DNA of 64,000 nucleotides from Hydractinia symbiolongicarpus (GCF_029227915.1 NC_079885.1:25667001-25731000), one strand, 5' to 3'. Shown: positions 23,889 to 37,155, counted from the first letter of the stretch. Numbers and translations are program-made. The notes: generated from the letters alone by a model not told the origin.

Positions 23889-25438
23889 AGGTGTATCAGA
23901 GTAGGTGTGTCTAGTGAATCAGAAGTCTCTAAACTTTTTAGTGACATCAAAGTGGGCGTGGCTTCTGGGGACGACAAAATTACAGCAAAAATGGTTAAAT
24001 TGTCAAAGCCTTATTTGATTAAACCCATAACAAATGCAATAAAGAGCAGCATTCGTCTTTCTGTTTTCCCAGACGGAGCTAAAAGAGCTATTTTGTCTTC
24101 ATTAGAAAAAGGAGGTAAAGATAAGTTTAGTGTGAGCAACTATAGGCCAGTTAGTGTGTTGAATATATTTTCTAAATTCTATGAAAGAGTAATTAAGTCT
24201 CAAATTGTTACATATATTGAATTTAAACTGTCAGAATTTTTATCGGCTTACAGAACGTCATATGGTACACAACATGTTCTTATTAGGTTACTCGAAGAGT
24301 GGAAAGACAAATTAGATAAAAACTATGTAGTAGGTGCAGTTTTAATGGATCTGTCAAAGGCTTTTGATTGTGTTCCACTTGATTTACTTCTGACTAAACT
24401 GAGTGCTTATGGTTTTAGTAGTGAATCTCTACTTTTCATATTGTCTTACCTTTCGGATAGAAAACAAGCTACTCGAATAAATAACAGTTTGAGCTTGTTT
24501 CAATTAATTTTATCTGGTGTACCGCAAGGGTCGATTCTAGGACCTATTCTTTTCAATATTTTTATTGACGACTTTATTTATTTTATTAAAAAAGCTAGTG
24601 TTCTCAATTATGCTGATGACAATTCCCTTTCCGCTTACTCTAACTCGATTACAAACTTAATAAAACTGTTAGAAAGTGAATCAAACACAGCTTTAGAGTG
24701 GCTGAAATATAACAAAATGATAGCTAATCCTGGAAAATTTCAATCCATTATAATCACACGGAACAAAAATAATAATAGTGACATAGATTTAACAATTGGC
24801 GATAAAACTATCAAAACAGAAAATAGCGTAAAGTTATTGGGTGTGACTATTGACAACAGATTAAACTTTGATCTTCACATTTCTGAACTCGGCACAATTG
24901 AATGCATTAGTTAGGCTAGATACGTTTCTGACTTACAAAGCAAAGGTTGCTCTTGTTCAAAGTTTTGTACTTTTCAACTTTAACTATTGTCCATTAGTGT
25001 GGCATTTTTCATCTACTAAATCTTTGTTAAAAGTTGAAAGAATACAAAAAAGGGCTTTGCGTTTTTTATTTGACGACTCTGATAGTACATACGAGGAACT
25101 GCTTTTAAAATCAGGAAGGAATTTCATGAGTGTTTACAGGCTTAAAACGCTATGTACAGAAATTTACAAGTTTTTGCATAGCCTTAACCCTTCATACTTT
25201 CATGACATTTTTGATTTCCAACAAAGTTAAAGATCTGTCAGATCACAAAATGTCAATAATCTCAAGGTTCCAAGAAAAAATACCAGAAGTTTCGGAACTA
25301 AAAGTTTAACTTCCCTAGGTCCAAATATATGGAATATATTACCCAATCATATGAAAACAGCAGAATCTTTGAATATTTTTAAGAAAATGATAAAATTTTG
25401 GAATGGCCAGCATTGTTCTTGTGATGTCTGTTCACAAT
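23889..25438 (+). pseudogene. 5'-truncated LINE: reverse transcriptase and C-terminus
   Basis: A long open segment (23907-24914) covers most of a non-LTR reverse transcriptase: GVASGDDKI, SNYRPVSVLNIFSKFYERVI, AVLMDLSKAFDCV (Asp of motif A), SGVPQGSILGPILF and NYADDNSL (YADD catalytic box), followed by LEWLKYNKM and SVKLLGVTIDN. A frameshift with a small deletion near 24890 joins the C-terminal domain (NALVRLDTFL, ERIQKRALRFLF). One in-frame TAA lies at 25228; the tail then reads to SCDVCSQ and TAA near 25438. It ends in an (AAC)n tail at about 25585-25609. The endonuclease and ORF1 are absent, the usual 5' truncation. The C-terminus is closely similar to the fragment at 57542. Confidence 0.85.
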
Positions 25439-25584
25439 AACATAAATATGTTATTTGTTTTTCTTTTGATTTCACTTACTTTATTTTTATAGTATTTATA
25501 TTTCTGTCTATATGTCGGTTTGGATTAGCACTTTAATTAGAGCTATTGTATTGTTTGTACATATTTTAACCGACAATAAATAAA

Positions 25585-25609
25585 TTAACAACAACAACAA
25601 CAACAACAA
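25585..25609. repeat. (AAC)n LINE tail
   Basis: Eight AAC/ACA units form the 3' tail of the upstream LINE; the hAT terminus begins four bases later. Confidence 0.8.
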
Positions 25610-25612
25610 GTG

Positions 25613-28533
25613 CAGGGCCCGCGGCGACGGGTGGGCCACCCGGGCCGTGGCCCGACCACTTTTTTGCAAAGTAATAATTTTTTTTAGCTAGAACATTCTG
25701 ATTTGAGAGTTCTTGTTCCAAATAAAATAGCATTACATTAACGGTCTTTCTGTATAATTAAAATAAACAATTGAACTATAACAAAGGCAAAACTTTTCTT
25801 TTTCACCTTTTCCATTACTATGAAATATGAAGACATTACATTGCGCATTGATTGTGAAAAAAGTGAAAACACGCAACTGAGTATTTAAAAACACACGAGA
25901 TTATTTTCTGCATAAAAATGAATCAAAATAAGTTGACAAAGTATTTTAAAAATTCTAAAGATGATACTAACAAAACTACTACAAATCAAACATCCATCAA
26001 CGTACATAATGTAAACGAAGTATCAGAGACAAAAATTGAAATAACTACCGATAAACCTTTCCATCCTCCTGCTACTTATCCATTTCCTAAGAAAAAATAT
26101 GGCACCAAAGAACGAAGCTTCCAAGCACATTGGACTAAAGATTTTCCTTGGTTACACTATGCTGAAAAGTAAGCGTCTTTTTATTTTTTCATATTATAAA
26201 TTAAACGGACTATCATTTCAATCACTAATTTTATATTTTTGATAATGCATCCAACTAAATATCTTTTTTATTGTTTTAGCGCACATGCTGTGGTGTGTTT
26301 CTATTGCCATACGCAAGAAAAGCGTGGAAACTTGAAGGATCAAACAAACAAGGACACAGCCTTCACCTCAAAAGGATTTTCAAATTGGAAGAATGCTCTT
26401 GATAGTTTCACTGGTTCTACCACACTGTGCACACGTTGGCGAGTTGATGGACAACATTCTCACCGACCAGAGACAGGTTGAACGAAAGTACCTCCTTGAT
26501 GTCATTAGATGTTTACGCTACCTTGGCCGACAAGGCATTGCTCTTCAAGGAGACGATAACAATGACAACTTCACCCAACTTCTTTATCTCCTCGGAAGTA
26601 GAGATTCAAGCGTAATGGATCATATCAATGGAAAAATTGGACATAAGTACAATCACCATGATGTGCAAAATGAACTCTGGAATTTGATGGCTTCTCAAGT
26701 ATTGCGGAAAAAGTTAGATACCGTTCGAGAGCGCAGGTTTTATTCTATGATGGCAGATGAAGGCACTGATGCAAGTAATGCCGAACAACTTTCGTTTTGT
26801 GTACGATCAGCGAATGACGATTTAAATGTGAATGAAGATTTCTTGGGCTTTTATAAAGTTGACAATACTCGAAGCGCAACTATCGTCAAGGCCATCAAAG
26901 ATATTTTGCTGAGGTGCTCATTGAACCTATCTGATTGTCGAGGCCAAACCTATGACGGGGCAAGCAACATGATGGGAAAACGTTCAGGTGTTTCTGCCAT
27001 TATCAAAGAGGAGCAGCCAAAAGCCATCGCGACCCATTGCCAAGGACATTCCTTAAGCCTTGCTGTCAAATCGATGACTAAAGAGTGTCAGATCCTCCGA
27101 GATACAATGGGAACTGCCGGTGAAATTTGTGTTTTAGTGAAGTATTCACCGAAACGGGAGAACATGCTGGGTAAGCTGACTGCAAATGTTGAAGGAACCC
27201 TAGAAACTGATAAACATGCAGGAAAGCTGGATAAGCTGAGTACAACAAGGTGGACAATTCGGGCGAACTGTTTCAAGAAGATCATCGAAAACTACGAACC
27301 ACTGATGGCGTTGTGGAACGAGAGTTTAAATGAGAAGCTAGACGCTAAAACGGAGTCGAGGATTAATGGGTGTAAAAAGCAGATGGAGTCATTTTCATTC
27401 TATTTTGGTCTGAATCTAGGACGCAAGCTTTATGCTCACACAGATAATCTGTCCATAACACTTCAGAAAGAAAAAATGTCAGCAATCAGCGGTAAAGAAT
27501 TGGCTGAACTTACGAACAAGACGATGCAAGGCATGAGAAACGAGAGAGACTTTGATATATTCTACGAGACAGTCACCAAGTCAGCAAGTTCGATGGATTT
27601 CGTTTCTTCGCCAACAGCGCCAAGAAAACGCAAAAGACCAAAGTACGACATCTTGGAATTTGTGGAAGGAAATCCAAGCAGCATTGGAGAAGCCTACTAT
27701 CCAGAAACTGCTCATGCCCACTATAAGGCCATCTATTTCGAAGCAATTGACGTAATTGTCAGCACCATCAAAGAGAGGTTTGAGCAACCTGCCTTCTAAG
27801 TATTTACAGAAGTGGAACAACTGTTGTTGAAGTCAATAAGTAAAACGCCAGCCGAAGAAGAAATGAAGACCGTTAATGCAAGTTTCTGTGATGACTTTGA
27901 CGATCAATCGTTGTTGTGTGAATTGGAGTTGCTACCAACTATCTTTCGTGAATCCAGTCCTGTCAACTTCAGCGATGTTGTAGATGTTGTACAGTCGTTA
28001 TCAACCGAAAAACGAAAATTGATAAAAAATGTCGTCATCATCATACGATTGGTTTTAACAATGGGAGCTACATCCGCTACACCGGAACGATCATTTTCTA
28101 CGATGAGACGGTTGAAAACCTGGATACGTTCTAGCATGAATCAGGAAAGGTTCAACGATTTGTCATTGTTGAACGTACACAAGGAAATCTTAGATACGAT
28201 TTCTTTAATAGATATTGCCAATGAGTTTGTAAGGGCTCATCCATCTAGGCAAAATGTTTTTGGTATTTTTACAGAAAGCGATTTGTAACGTTTTTATTAC
28301 TTTTTATGAAAAATGTAAAATAGATTTTTATTGATATTCTGTGAGAAAAAATAATTATTCCTCTGCAAAGAGTTTATTTTGACATACATTTCTGCTGTAG
28401 CTTATAGCTAAAGATGCTTGTTTTAGCCAATCTGAAGGGTCTTTATAGAAAAAACCAAGCCAACCAAGGTGCCGCCTCCTTTGTCACTATATTATGTGGC
28501 CCGACCACTTTACAAATCGCGCCGCGGGCGCTG
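25613..28533 (+). mobile_element. hAT transposon, 2.9 kb, both ends present
   Basis: Left end CAGGGCCCGCGGCGACGGG; right end, on the minus strand, CAGCGCCCGCGGCGCGATT. These are short GC-rich terminal inverted repeats starting CAG, as in hAT elements. A 15-bp TGGCCCGACCACTTT occurs near both ends in direct orientation (about 25650 and 28495). The flanks are ...ACAAGTG and AAGTGTCT; they share AAGTG but not in register as a clean 8-bp duplication. Inside lies a transposase gene with one intron. Confidence 0.8.
25918..28288 (+). pseudogene. hAT transposase (ZMYM1-like), three lesions
   Basis: Exon 1 (25918-26168) joins exon 2 at 26280 through a GT-AG intron with phase 2, giving PWLHYAENAHAVVCFYC, the TTF-type zinc finger region. 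A deletion with frame change lies near 26410-26440, where the finger would continue. From there one frame runs to 28288 through RYLGRQGIALQGD, the DUF4371-type catalytic core (MMADEGTDASN with the first Asp, YDGASNMMGKRSG, ATHCQGHSLSLAV) and the C-terminal dimerisation region (VLTMGATSATPERSFSTMRRLKTWIRSSMNQERF). A single in-frame TAA at 27797 interrupts it. The protein would bind terminal repeats and cut and paste the element. It is nearly whole but cannot make full-length protein as read. Confidence 0.85.
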
Positions 28534-28588
28534 AAGTGTCTAGACTCTTTCTTAAACTGAGCTAATATATTATATATATACTATCAAC

Positions 28589-29316
28589 ATGGCAAAAGGA
28601 AAGCGAAAAAAAACAAAGCTGATTCACCACCTCCAACATCGCCTTCGTATCCATCGAATTTCATAAATGAAGGATACCAAAGTGGACCAATCACACTCGA
28701 ACATTTTACTTATGAAATGAGCCTACTACGCGATGAACTTAAATTATCCAAAGACGAAATAATCTCAAATCTTATCCAGGAAAACCGAAATCTCAAGATA
28801 GAAATGGATTCTCTTAAAAATGATCTAACTAAAAAATCTGAGTTACTGGAATTTCGAAGAAATAATATCGAAATTGCGGGAATATCTAAAGAGGTATCCC
28901 AACACGAGCTCGATATAGCAAACGAACTAGATGTTAAAATCTCTGAAGATGAAATTGAGGCCTGTCACAGGATCAATAAAGGGAAGAACTCTAAACCTAA
29001 TACTCCGCGCAATGTCATCATAAGGTTTGTCAACAGGAAGAAATGTGAAAATCTACTGTCGAAGAAAAAGGGCGTAAGTTCAATTGACACCAAAAAGTTG
29101 GGCGGTGGAGGTAATAAAATCTACATTAATAACAATTTGTGTCCCTACTACAGGTTCATCTGGGGGCAAAAAACTTTCACAGTCATGGCATCATTAAATA
29201 GATTCTGGACTTTCAACGGAGTAGTTAATTACTCCTTAACGGAATAGAGTGCAGGGACAAAAGTCCTCCACATGAATGACCTAAAATCGAAATTCCCTGA
29301 TGTTGATTTTTCCTAA
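28589..29316 (+). pseudogene. LINE ORF1 protein
   Basis: Starts MAKGKRKK, then an A8 run shifts the frame. The main segment 28717-29247 has a coiled-coil-like stretch (DEIISNLIQENRNLKIEMDS) and an RNA-binding-type domain as in L1-like ORF1 proteins: EFRRNNIEIAGI, ACHRINKGK, RNVIIRFVNRKKCENLLSKK and IYINNNLCPYYR. A stop at 29245 is followed in frame by HMNDLKSKFPDVDFS and TAA. The protein would coat the LINE RNA. Only one or two lesions, so this copy is fairly young. Confidence 0.7.
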
Positions 29317-29544
29317 GTTTTTTATTATTCTTGTAATCCCTTATACGCTTGTGTACTTTTTTTCAATAATAGTCCGGGTTTTTTATTTTATATTTCTACT
29401 GACTATGGTTACATCGCGTTTTCGCTGTAGAGCTGGTGCCTACACGGTCTATTCATGATGGTAGACAAGCTGTGTTGTTGTTTTTGTTTACAATTCGCAT
29501 TCAAAGTTACGAAGAGTCTGCCCACGTTATCGTTGCACATCTTC

Positions 29545-30991
29545 ATGTCAAGTAAGTTCTTTTGCAACATTTGTAATAAACTAATTAGGACCAATTCTAA
29601 AGCTATCTTATGCGATTTTTGCCAAAATTGGAGCCATCCTAAATGTAACCTTTTAAATTCTCATGATTTTGAAAAATTGACCACTGATAACGAGACTTGG
29701 TCATGTCTAAAATGTAATTCTGAGACTCTTCCCTTTGGCTCCGACCACCAGCCTGATGATTTTTCTGAAATCCCTATTGATCCTATAGTCGACTCGTTTG
29801 ATGAATTTATAGATTGTAAATATTATGATTGTGCTTCATTTCGTAATAGCTTTTCTTCTGTCAATCCTAATAAATTAAATTCTAATCTTCAACCTAATTT
29901 TTCTATTTTCCACATGAACTCTTGTTCTCTGAACAAACACTTTGAAGAAATTAATTCTCTTCTTTGTTCTCTTGACTTCAATTTTAGTATTCTAGGCTTT
30001 AGTGAAACAAGATTAAATTTGTCTAATTATTCCTTTCCTCAATTTGATAACTATACTTTTTTTCACACTCCAACTAGTAGTAACGCCGGTGGCACAGCTT
30101 TATATGTTTTATCTTCCCTATCATCAACTCCCCGAAGTGACCTATGTATGCTCGAACCAAATTTTGTCGAATCAACTTTTATTGAAGTACATAATCCCAA
30201 TGATAAAGAAACTAACTACATTATTGGCTCTGTTTATAAACATCTATCTTTAAGTACTCACGATTTTATTAACTTACATTTAAATCCTCTCTTTGATAAA
30301 CTTTCTAAAGAAAAAAAAAATCTCTGATTTTGATGGGTGATTTCAACATAAACTTGATTAACTACAATAATGATAATAATGTTAACGATTTTATTGATAC
30401 TCTTCACTCTAATTTATTAATCCCTTATATTAACCTGCCAACTAGGATAACCTTGAATTCGAAAACTTTAATTGACAATATTCTTATGTCCTAACTCTAA
30501 TAAAATTGTATCTGGTAATTTAACTTCTTCAATTTCTGATTATCTACCCCAATTTGCCATAATTTTTAAAGAAAATCCTAACATTAAAATTAACACCCCT
30601 GAAACATTTTATTATGACTGGAATAGATTTGACATTGAAATTTTTAAAAATGATTTTGTAAATATTGATTGGGACAACCATTTGCTTTTAACTGTAAATA
30701 ATGTTAATAATTATTTTAAACTTTTCTTTGATAAAATTAATGAACTAATAAATTTACACGTTCCTCAAAAAAAATTAACCAAGAAACAATTTAAAACTAA
30801 AACTAAACCATGGATAACTATAGGTATAAGACAATCAATCTACAAGAGGAATTATTTTTTTTTAAAAAAAATTTTTAATTCTACTAATGCGAACACTAAA
30901 ACAAGAAACCATAACTTATATAAATATTACAGAAACCAAATTGCTAATCTTATTCGTGTTAGTAAAAAGAATTATTATAACAATTACTTTA
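29545..30991 (+). pseudogene. LINE ORF2, part 1: PHD-like finger and endonuclease
   Basis: From ATG 29545 the product opens with a cysteine-rich PHD-like finger (CNICNKLI, CDFCQNWSHPKCN, WSCLKC). Then comes an APE endonuclease: FHMNSCSLNKHF, LGFSETRLN (Glu), AGGTALYV, and after a shift in an A10 run at about 30312 LMGDFNINL and, past a second shift near 30485, SISDYLPQF. The segment 30472-30991 continues to SKKNYYNNYF, the linker before the RT, where the Helitron begins. A finger fused before the endonuclease is seen in some invertebrate CR1-like elements and may bind chromatin; that is inference. Confidence 0.8.
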
Positions 30992-31032
30992 TCTCTTATA
31001 ATAATACGGAGAGTGTGTCCGTCTGTCTGTGA

Positions 31033-32510
31033 CAGGCAAAGTTGATGTGGTCATTTGCCTTTGAAGTTAGCCGAAAATACATATCTCTTTTGCCGATAAA
31101 AGCCGCGACATTTTGTTTGTTTACTTTCTAAATCATGTGATCAAAATAAATCAATTTCATTTGTTAAACAAAATCACGTGATCAAAATAAATAAATTTCA
31201 TTTGCCGAAAAATGCAAGTTTCCCTTGACGATCAAACCAGCCAGTAAAATTTTTTTTCAGATTTAGAAAGGGAATTGAAGTAGGTTGCTTTTACAACATT
31301 CAGTTGCAAATTTTGGTTTAAGCGTAAAAGAAGTTTTAAGCTAGCTTACGTACAGTGAAAAAGAAATTATTATACATATTTAGTAAGTCACCTAATTTCT
31401 TTACTACTTATTACGACTAAGGAGTATTTATATCTAGCTAGAGATTTTTTTTTGTCAAGAATAAAACACGACGATTTACAACAGAGTTTATTTTTGGTTG
31501 ACAATAAGACGACGACCGAGCTACAACAAAGTCAGAAAAGAGTACAAAAAAGTAAGAAATTTCAAATTTATCTTTGTTAAGCTTTTAAAGGGTAGCTATT
31601 TTTATTTTCATTCATCCAGCTACATCTTACTGTCCTATATATCACACTTTAAGTTGTCAAGCAGACTCGCATTTTCCATAAAAAAGACACTTGAAAACCT
31701 CAAGTTTTTTATTTTACTGCGTTTTTTATAACAATAAACTACCATGTTTGTTTACTTTTTTTTGCATAATTAATGTATACCTTGGTGCGTAACTAATGTG
31801 TTTGTCCTAAAATTCAAAATGCTACACAAAGCTGTTAGCTGGCTACCAAACAAATCTGCTGGCCAAACGGAAAGCTTGGTTTGTTGAACTCACTTATATT
31901 GCTATTTTTTCTCCTTATATATATATATATATATATATATATTATGTGTGTGTTTTACTACAAATAGCTATATACCTACCTAAGCCTCCCCAGTTTAACT
32001 ATATTTAACTGGGTGTCTTAGCTTATCTCTATCCACATCTTTAAGACTCTATCCCCCTAGCTACTAGGGCCCTCCTAGCTATAACACTTCTAACTAACCT
32101 ATGAGTTATGTTGTAATTCCTCTTTTTTAGCTATCAATAACTACCTTAGTAGTCAAACTTCTCTTCTTTTTTGAATGCAAATTATAATGACAAAATAATT
32201 TACAGTATAATTTTCTGTAAACTTTAGCTACAAGAAAAGGGCCACATGCAATTCAATGTTTTTGTTTTCATTGATAATTTCTCAATATTTTAATTTAAAT
32301 GTAAAAGGGGACATTTTGCAAGGAGTAAAAGAAGTTTCTAAAATGTGCAGTTAGCTATCTAGCTACCTAAGTTTAGTTTAGTAAGGAAAGTTAAAGTGAC
32401 TTTATGTAGCTATCTCAATTCTTATTTATATATATATATATATATATTTTTTTTTTTCTTATAGTTTGGTTCCTATAACCTAGCTAATTAAAGTTGTGTA
32501 TTCTTCTGTC
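31033..32510. other. Helitron 5' leader region
   Basis: No convincing coding sequence; the 77-codon ORF at 31498 has no recognisable domain. It contains two TA microsatellites (31915-31942 and 32427-32447). The Rep-helicase promoter presumably lies here, but I cannot identify it. Confidence 0.5.
31915..31942. repeat. (TA)n microsatellite
   Basis: Uninterrupted alternating T and A in the Helitron 5' leader; a second tract lies at 32427-32447. Confidence 0.9.
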
Positions 32511-35500
32511 ATGTCTAACCCAGAGAGTAATAACAGTAACAACTGTGTACGTGGTTTTAGGCTTTTCAATAATGCAGGTAGGTTTGTGTTTCAGCGCCCA
32601 GAAAATAATCAAAGGTTAATAGGTCTCATTATGGGTCAGATACCAGATCTTCCTCAACATATTGAACTGCCACAGGTAAATGTCATACCACGTACATCAA
32701 TTATTGATGATGTGTCTTTAGCTAGGCGTAGACATGCACAATATGTTGCGTCCTTACGCCATTCCGAAACAGTTAATCAAGTTAACAATAGGAATCAGAG
32801 TGATTCAGTTAGGCAAGCAGCAAGTCGTAGTGCTGAATGTAATGAGCAGACTGCCAATAGACGTGCACGTGATGATGAAAGACATACTATCGCACGTCAA
32901 GCACATAATGATCAGGCTACCAATAGACGTGCTCGGGATGCTACAAGGCAAACTATTGCTCGACAAAGGCAAAATGTTTCGCAGGTTGCAAATAGAAGAC
33001 GAGCAAATGCACAACGAAACGTTGCTGTTCGTGCTCGCAGAAATGCCCCATACTATAATGTTGCACGTCAACATGTATTGCCTAACGTTTATTATTTAGG
33101 TGTTATGGACAAAAATTGTCAAGTTATAAAGTTTGAAAATGAAGAGTGTTTCAAATGCTGCCATAATGGTAAAGTTGCACTTGATAATTTGTCACCATAC
33201 CCTGAACAGCTAAGGCAACTGTTAACAAATAATGATACTGCTCAGGCACGGAACTTTCAAATGAATATACGTAAGTATAATAGTGCAGTTTCGTTTGCTT
33301 CCTTTGGAGCAAATCTTCGACCTCCCCCTGGCCGTGGGCCACCATGCTTTCGTATATGCAGTCAAATATGGCATCGTGTTGGGGATCTTCACCCTCCTGA
33401 GGGACAAACTCCTGTTTTTAACCAACTTTATATTTATGAAGCAGGTAGAGCACTCAATGAGAGAATGGCACGTCCTGAAAATAATGGCTGTAGAGAAGAC
33501 GTGATGCAAACTGTTCAGGATATAATGAACAGAGTTAGTCCTTTTGCTGCTGCATACAGGTACATGGCTGAAGTTGAAGCTGATGAAATTGCTCAGGCAG
33601 CAGCTGAAAACCGTGTCCCATCAGAAGTACGCATGTGCATGAGAGTTGGCAGTGATCGAAGGCGATATAACTTGCCACATCATGACGAAGTAGCTGCAGT
33701 TTTTGTTGGCCAAGATGGAGCTCCTCCTGGAAACAGGGATATTGTTACCTACCCACGTGCAGGCAATTTGCGAAATATTTTTACGGTATCTGCAAATTTA
33801 GAGCCGATGGTTTATCCTCTATTTTTTCCAAGGGGTGAACCAGATTGGTATTATGGGATACCCCATGTTGCCAAACGTGCAACCCGTACTCGAAATACTA
33901 CTACAATGTTGCAATATTATACTTACCGTGTAGCTGTTCGGGAAAATTTTTAGCCCGATTCATTATGGTAAAAAATTATTTCAACAGTATTGTGTGGATT
34001 CTTATGTTAAAGTTGAGGGTAACAACTTAAATTACATTCGTGCGAATCAAACAAACCTGCGTGTTGACAGTTATGAAGGTTCAGCTGACCACTTGAATGC
34101 ACGAGCTGAAGAGCGAGACCTTCAACCAGGACGTATTGTTGTCCTTCCTTCAAGTTTTCAAGGAAGTCCACGTGCCATGGCTCCAAACTATCAAGATGCT
34201 ATGGCTGTCATTGGTAAATTTGGAAAACCAGATTTTTTTCTGACTTTTACATGCAATCCAAAATGGCGTGAGATTACAGAAAATTTGTTTGCAGGCCAAC
34301 GTGCACATGATCGGCCTGATTTAGTTTCTCGAGTTTTTAAATTGAAACTAAATGAACTCCTAAAAGATGTCACTGAAAGGGGTGTTTTAGGTAAAACTGT
34401 ATCACATGTTTATGTTATAGAATTTCAAAAGAGGGGTTTACCTCATTGTCATTTGTTACTTCATTTAGATCCCAATGATAAACTTCGGGATGCAGATGAC
34501 ATAGACAGTGTTATTTCAGCCGAAATTCCTAATCAACAGGAACAACCTGAGCTGTTTGAAATTATTCGGTCGTGTATGATTCATGGACCATGTGGCTATC
34601 TGAATCCTAATTCTAGGTGTATGGAGGATGGTGTTTGCACAAAAAACTTTCCGAAAAATTTTTTAGGGTCTACCGTTGCAGACGTTGATGGATATCCATT
34701 GTATAGACGTCGTAATAATGGAATACATATCAATGTCAATAATGTTGATGTAGATAATCGATGGGTTGTTCCCTACAATCCATGGCTCTCCAAAAAATAC
34801 AATGCACATATAAACTTAGAGGCTTGCATGTCTGTTAAATCTGTTAAATACCTTTATAAATATATTTATAAGGGTCATGATTGTGCCAACATTGAGATCA
34901 ATGAACGTATTATTGATCACGATGAGGTACAGACGTTTTTAGACGCTAGGTATGTCAGTGCGCCAGAAGCAATATGGCGCCTTTTTGAATTTAAAATGCA
35001 TCAGCAATCTCATGTTGTCCATAGACTGCCAGTGCACTTGCCTAATAATCATATTGTTCATTTTCAGCCAGACCAGGTTGAAGAAGCTGTGAACAGAGCT
35101 GCAAATCAAGCCACTAAATTAACAGCTTGGTTTGTGCTAAATGGAGAGAATCACAATGCTCGCCAATATTTGTATCCAGACATTCCTCTTCATTTCGTTT
35201 TCAATAACGACAGGAAAGCTTGGACACCAAGGCGAAACTTTAACCTTAAAATTGTCTCTAGAATGTATAGTGTGAGTCCTCGCGCAGGTGAGCTTTTTTA
35301 TTTACGTATGCTATTATTACATACGTGTGGTGCAAAATCTTATGAAGATTTAAGAACTGTGGATGGTAATGTCGCTGAGACATTTCGTGAAACCTGTTTA
35401 TTGGGTGGACTACTGCAAGATGATACCGAATGGAACAATACTTTGGAGGAGGCTGTCAACTTCCAGATGCCTCGGCAATTAAGACAATTGTTTGCAATAA

Positions 35501-37155
35501 TACTTATCCACTGTGAACCTTCTGATCCTTTTACTTTGTGGACAAGGTACAAGGGTTCTATGTGTGAGGATTATCCTCGCCAAATGAACGAGGATCAAGC
35601 TGAGTACAGGGTGCTTCAAGATATTTATTCTGTACTTAGACAATCTGGTAAATCTCTTACTGATTTTAATCTTCCAAGTTTAGATGAAATACCTCCAGCT
35701 GAAAACATTGATGTAGCTTTGGAGGCTGGAAGAGCTTCTCAACTGAGGGCTCAACTTACTGAAGAACAGACAGCACTGGCTGATGCAGTTATAGAAGCGG
35801 TTGTAAATGTTGCTAACAATACAGCCCAAAACAACCGTTTGTTTTATTTAGAGGGTGCTGGTGGCAGTGGTAAAACCTTTACTTATAATTACCTTATTTC
35901 CAAAATTTCAGGTAGAGGTTTTCAAGTTGGAACTGCTGCATTTACTGGTATAGCAGCAACTCTTTTAAAAAACGGTACCACTATACATAAGTTACTTCGG
36001 TTACCAGTTCCTATTTTGGAAAACAGTACATGCAGCATAACTCCGGTGTCTGCTTATGCTGCTGAGCTACGGCAAAAAAATCTCTTTTTACTTGATGAAT
36101 CTTCCATGATTCCCAAGCATGCTTTCCATGCAATAGATCGTCTTCTTCGAGACATTTGCAATAGCGAACTTCCATTTGGAGGTAAAGTTGTTCTTTTAGG
36201 TGGTGATTTTTCACAATTATTGCCTGTTGTCAGAAAAGGAAATCCAACTGAAATTGTTGACATGTGCCTAAAAAGTTCTCCACCATGGCACTTGGTTACA
36301 GAATTTAAATTAACTCACAACATGAGAACGAGGCCAGGAGAACAAGAATTTGCTGCATGGCTTCTGCAACTTGGAAAAGGTGTTTTACCAGTTCGGGAAC
36401 AACCACCGTTTCAAGGTGCAATTGAAGTGCCATCCAATTGTGTGTTACAACAAAATCAATGTATTGTTAATACTTTGTTTAGGGATTTTCACCCAGAAAA
36501 TATGGCATCATCTGTAATACTAACACCTACAAATGATGATTCACTTATCATTAATGATCAGGTGTTGGAGTTGTTGCCGGGTGAAGATAAAAATTTATTT
36601 TAGTGCAGATGATGTTGTGTGTGATGATGAGGAGGAACGGAATCAATATCCGGTGGAATTTTTAAATAGTATCACACCTTCAGGTATGCCTCCTCATTGT
36701 CTTAAATTAAAATCGGGTGCCATTGTTATGTTATTAAGAAACATAAACATAAATAAAGGCTTATGTAATGGCACTCGCCTAATTGTAAGATATCTTCACG
36801 ACAACTGTGTCGATGCTGAAGTACTCACTGGCAATGCTATTGGAGATAGGGTACTTATTCCAAGGGTGCAACTTGCACCTCCGGATACAGGTATGCCTTT
36901 AGTTTTGCGTCGCAGACAGCTTCCACTAAGGCTTTCTATTGCTATGACAATAAACAAGGCACAAGGTCAAACCTTGAAAAGGTTGGTATATTGTTGCGCA
37001 GGCCATGTTTTTCTCATGGTCAGTTGTATGTTGCTTTTTCTAGAGCAAGGGCATTTGATGATGTTAGAGTAAGTATTGTTCTCTCATCCAAGCAAGGGCT
37101 TTTTAATGGGAAATGTTACTCTCAAAATATTGTTTACCGTCAAGTTCTCACATAA
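32511..37155 (+). CDS. Helitron Rep-helicase (three single-base frameshifts)
   Basis: Rolling-circle transposase of about 1,545 residues. The start is M32511 (MSNPESNN); an in-frame ATG at 32496 is possible. The N-terminus has a repetitive ARQ/NRRARD segment and a cysteine cluster [10 protein letters not shown]. The Rep domain has the HUH motif [11 protein letters not shown] (about 34439) and the tyrosine motif YLYKYIYKG (about 34850). The PIF1-type helicase has GAGGSGKTF (Walker A, 35857), [13 protein letters not shown] (Walker B), [30 protein letters not shown] (motif V) and, after a shift, LYVAFSRA (motif VI). Compared with the relic at 16242-19690, there is one extra T at about 33950, one extra T at about 36595, and one missing base at about 36985. 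It nicks at the element ends and unwinds DNA for rolling-circle transposition. All three lesions are in short homopolymers, so decay or assembly error are both possible. Confidence 0.9.

Noticed and set aside
25606-28540. Clean 8-bp target duplication for the hAT element
   Set aside because: The flanks share AAGTG but not in the required register.
31498-31731. 77-codon ORF in the Helitron leader
   Set aside because: Lys/Phe-rich product of AT-rich DNA, with no domain and no conserved counterpart in the older relic.
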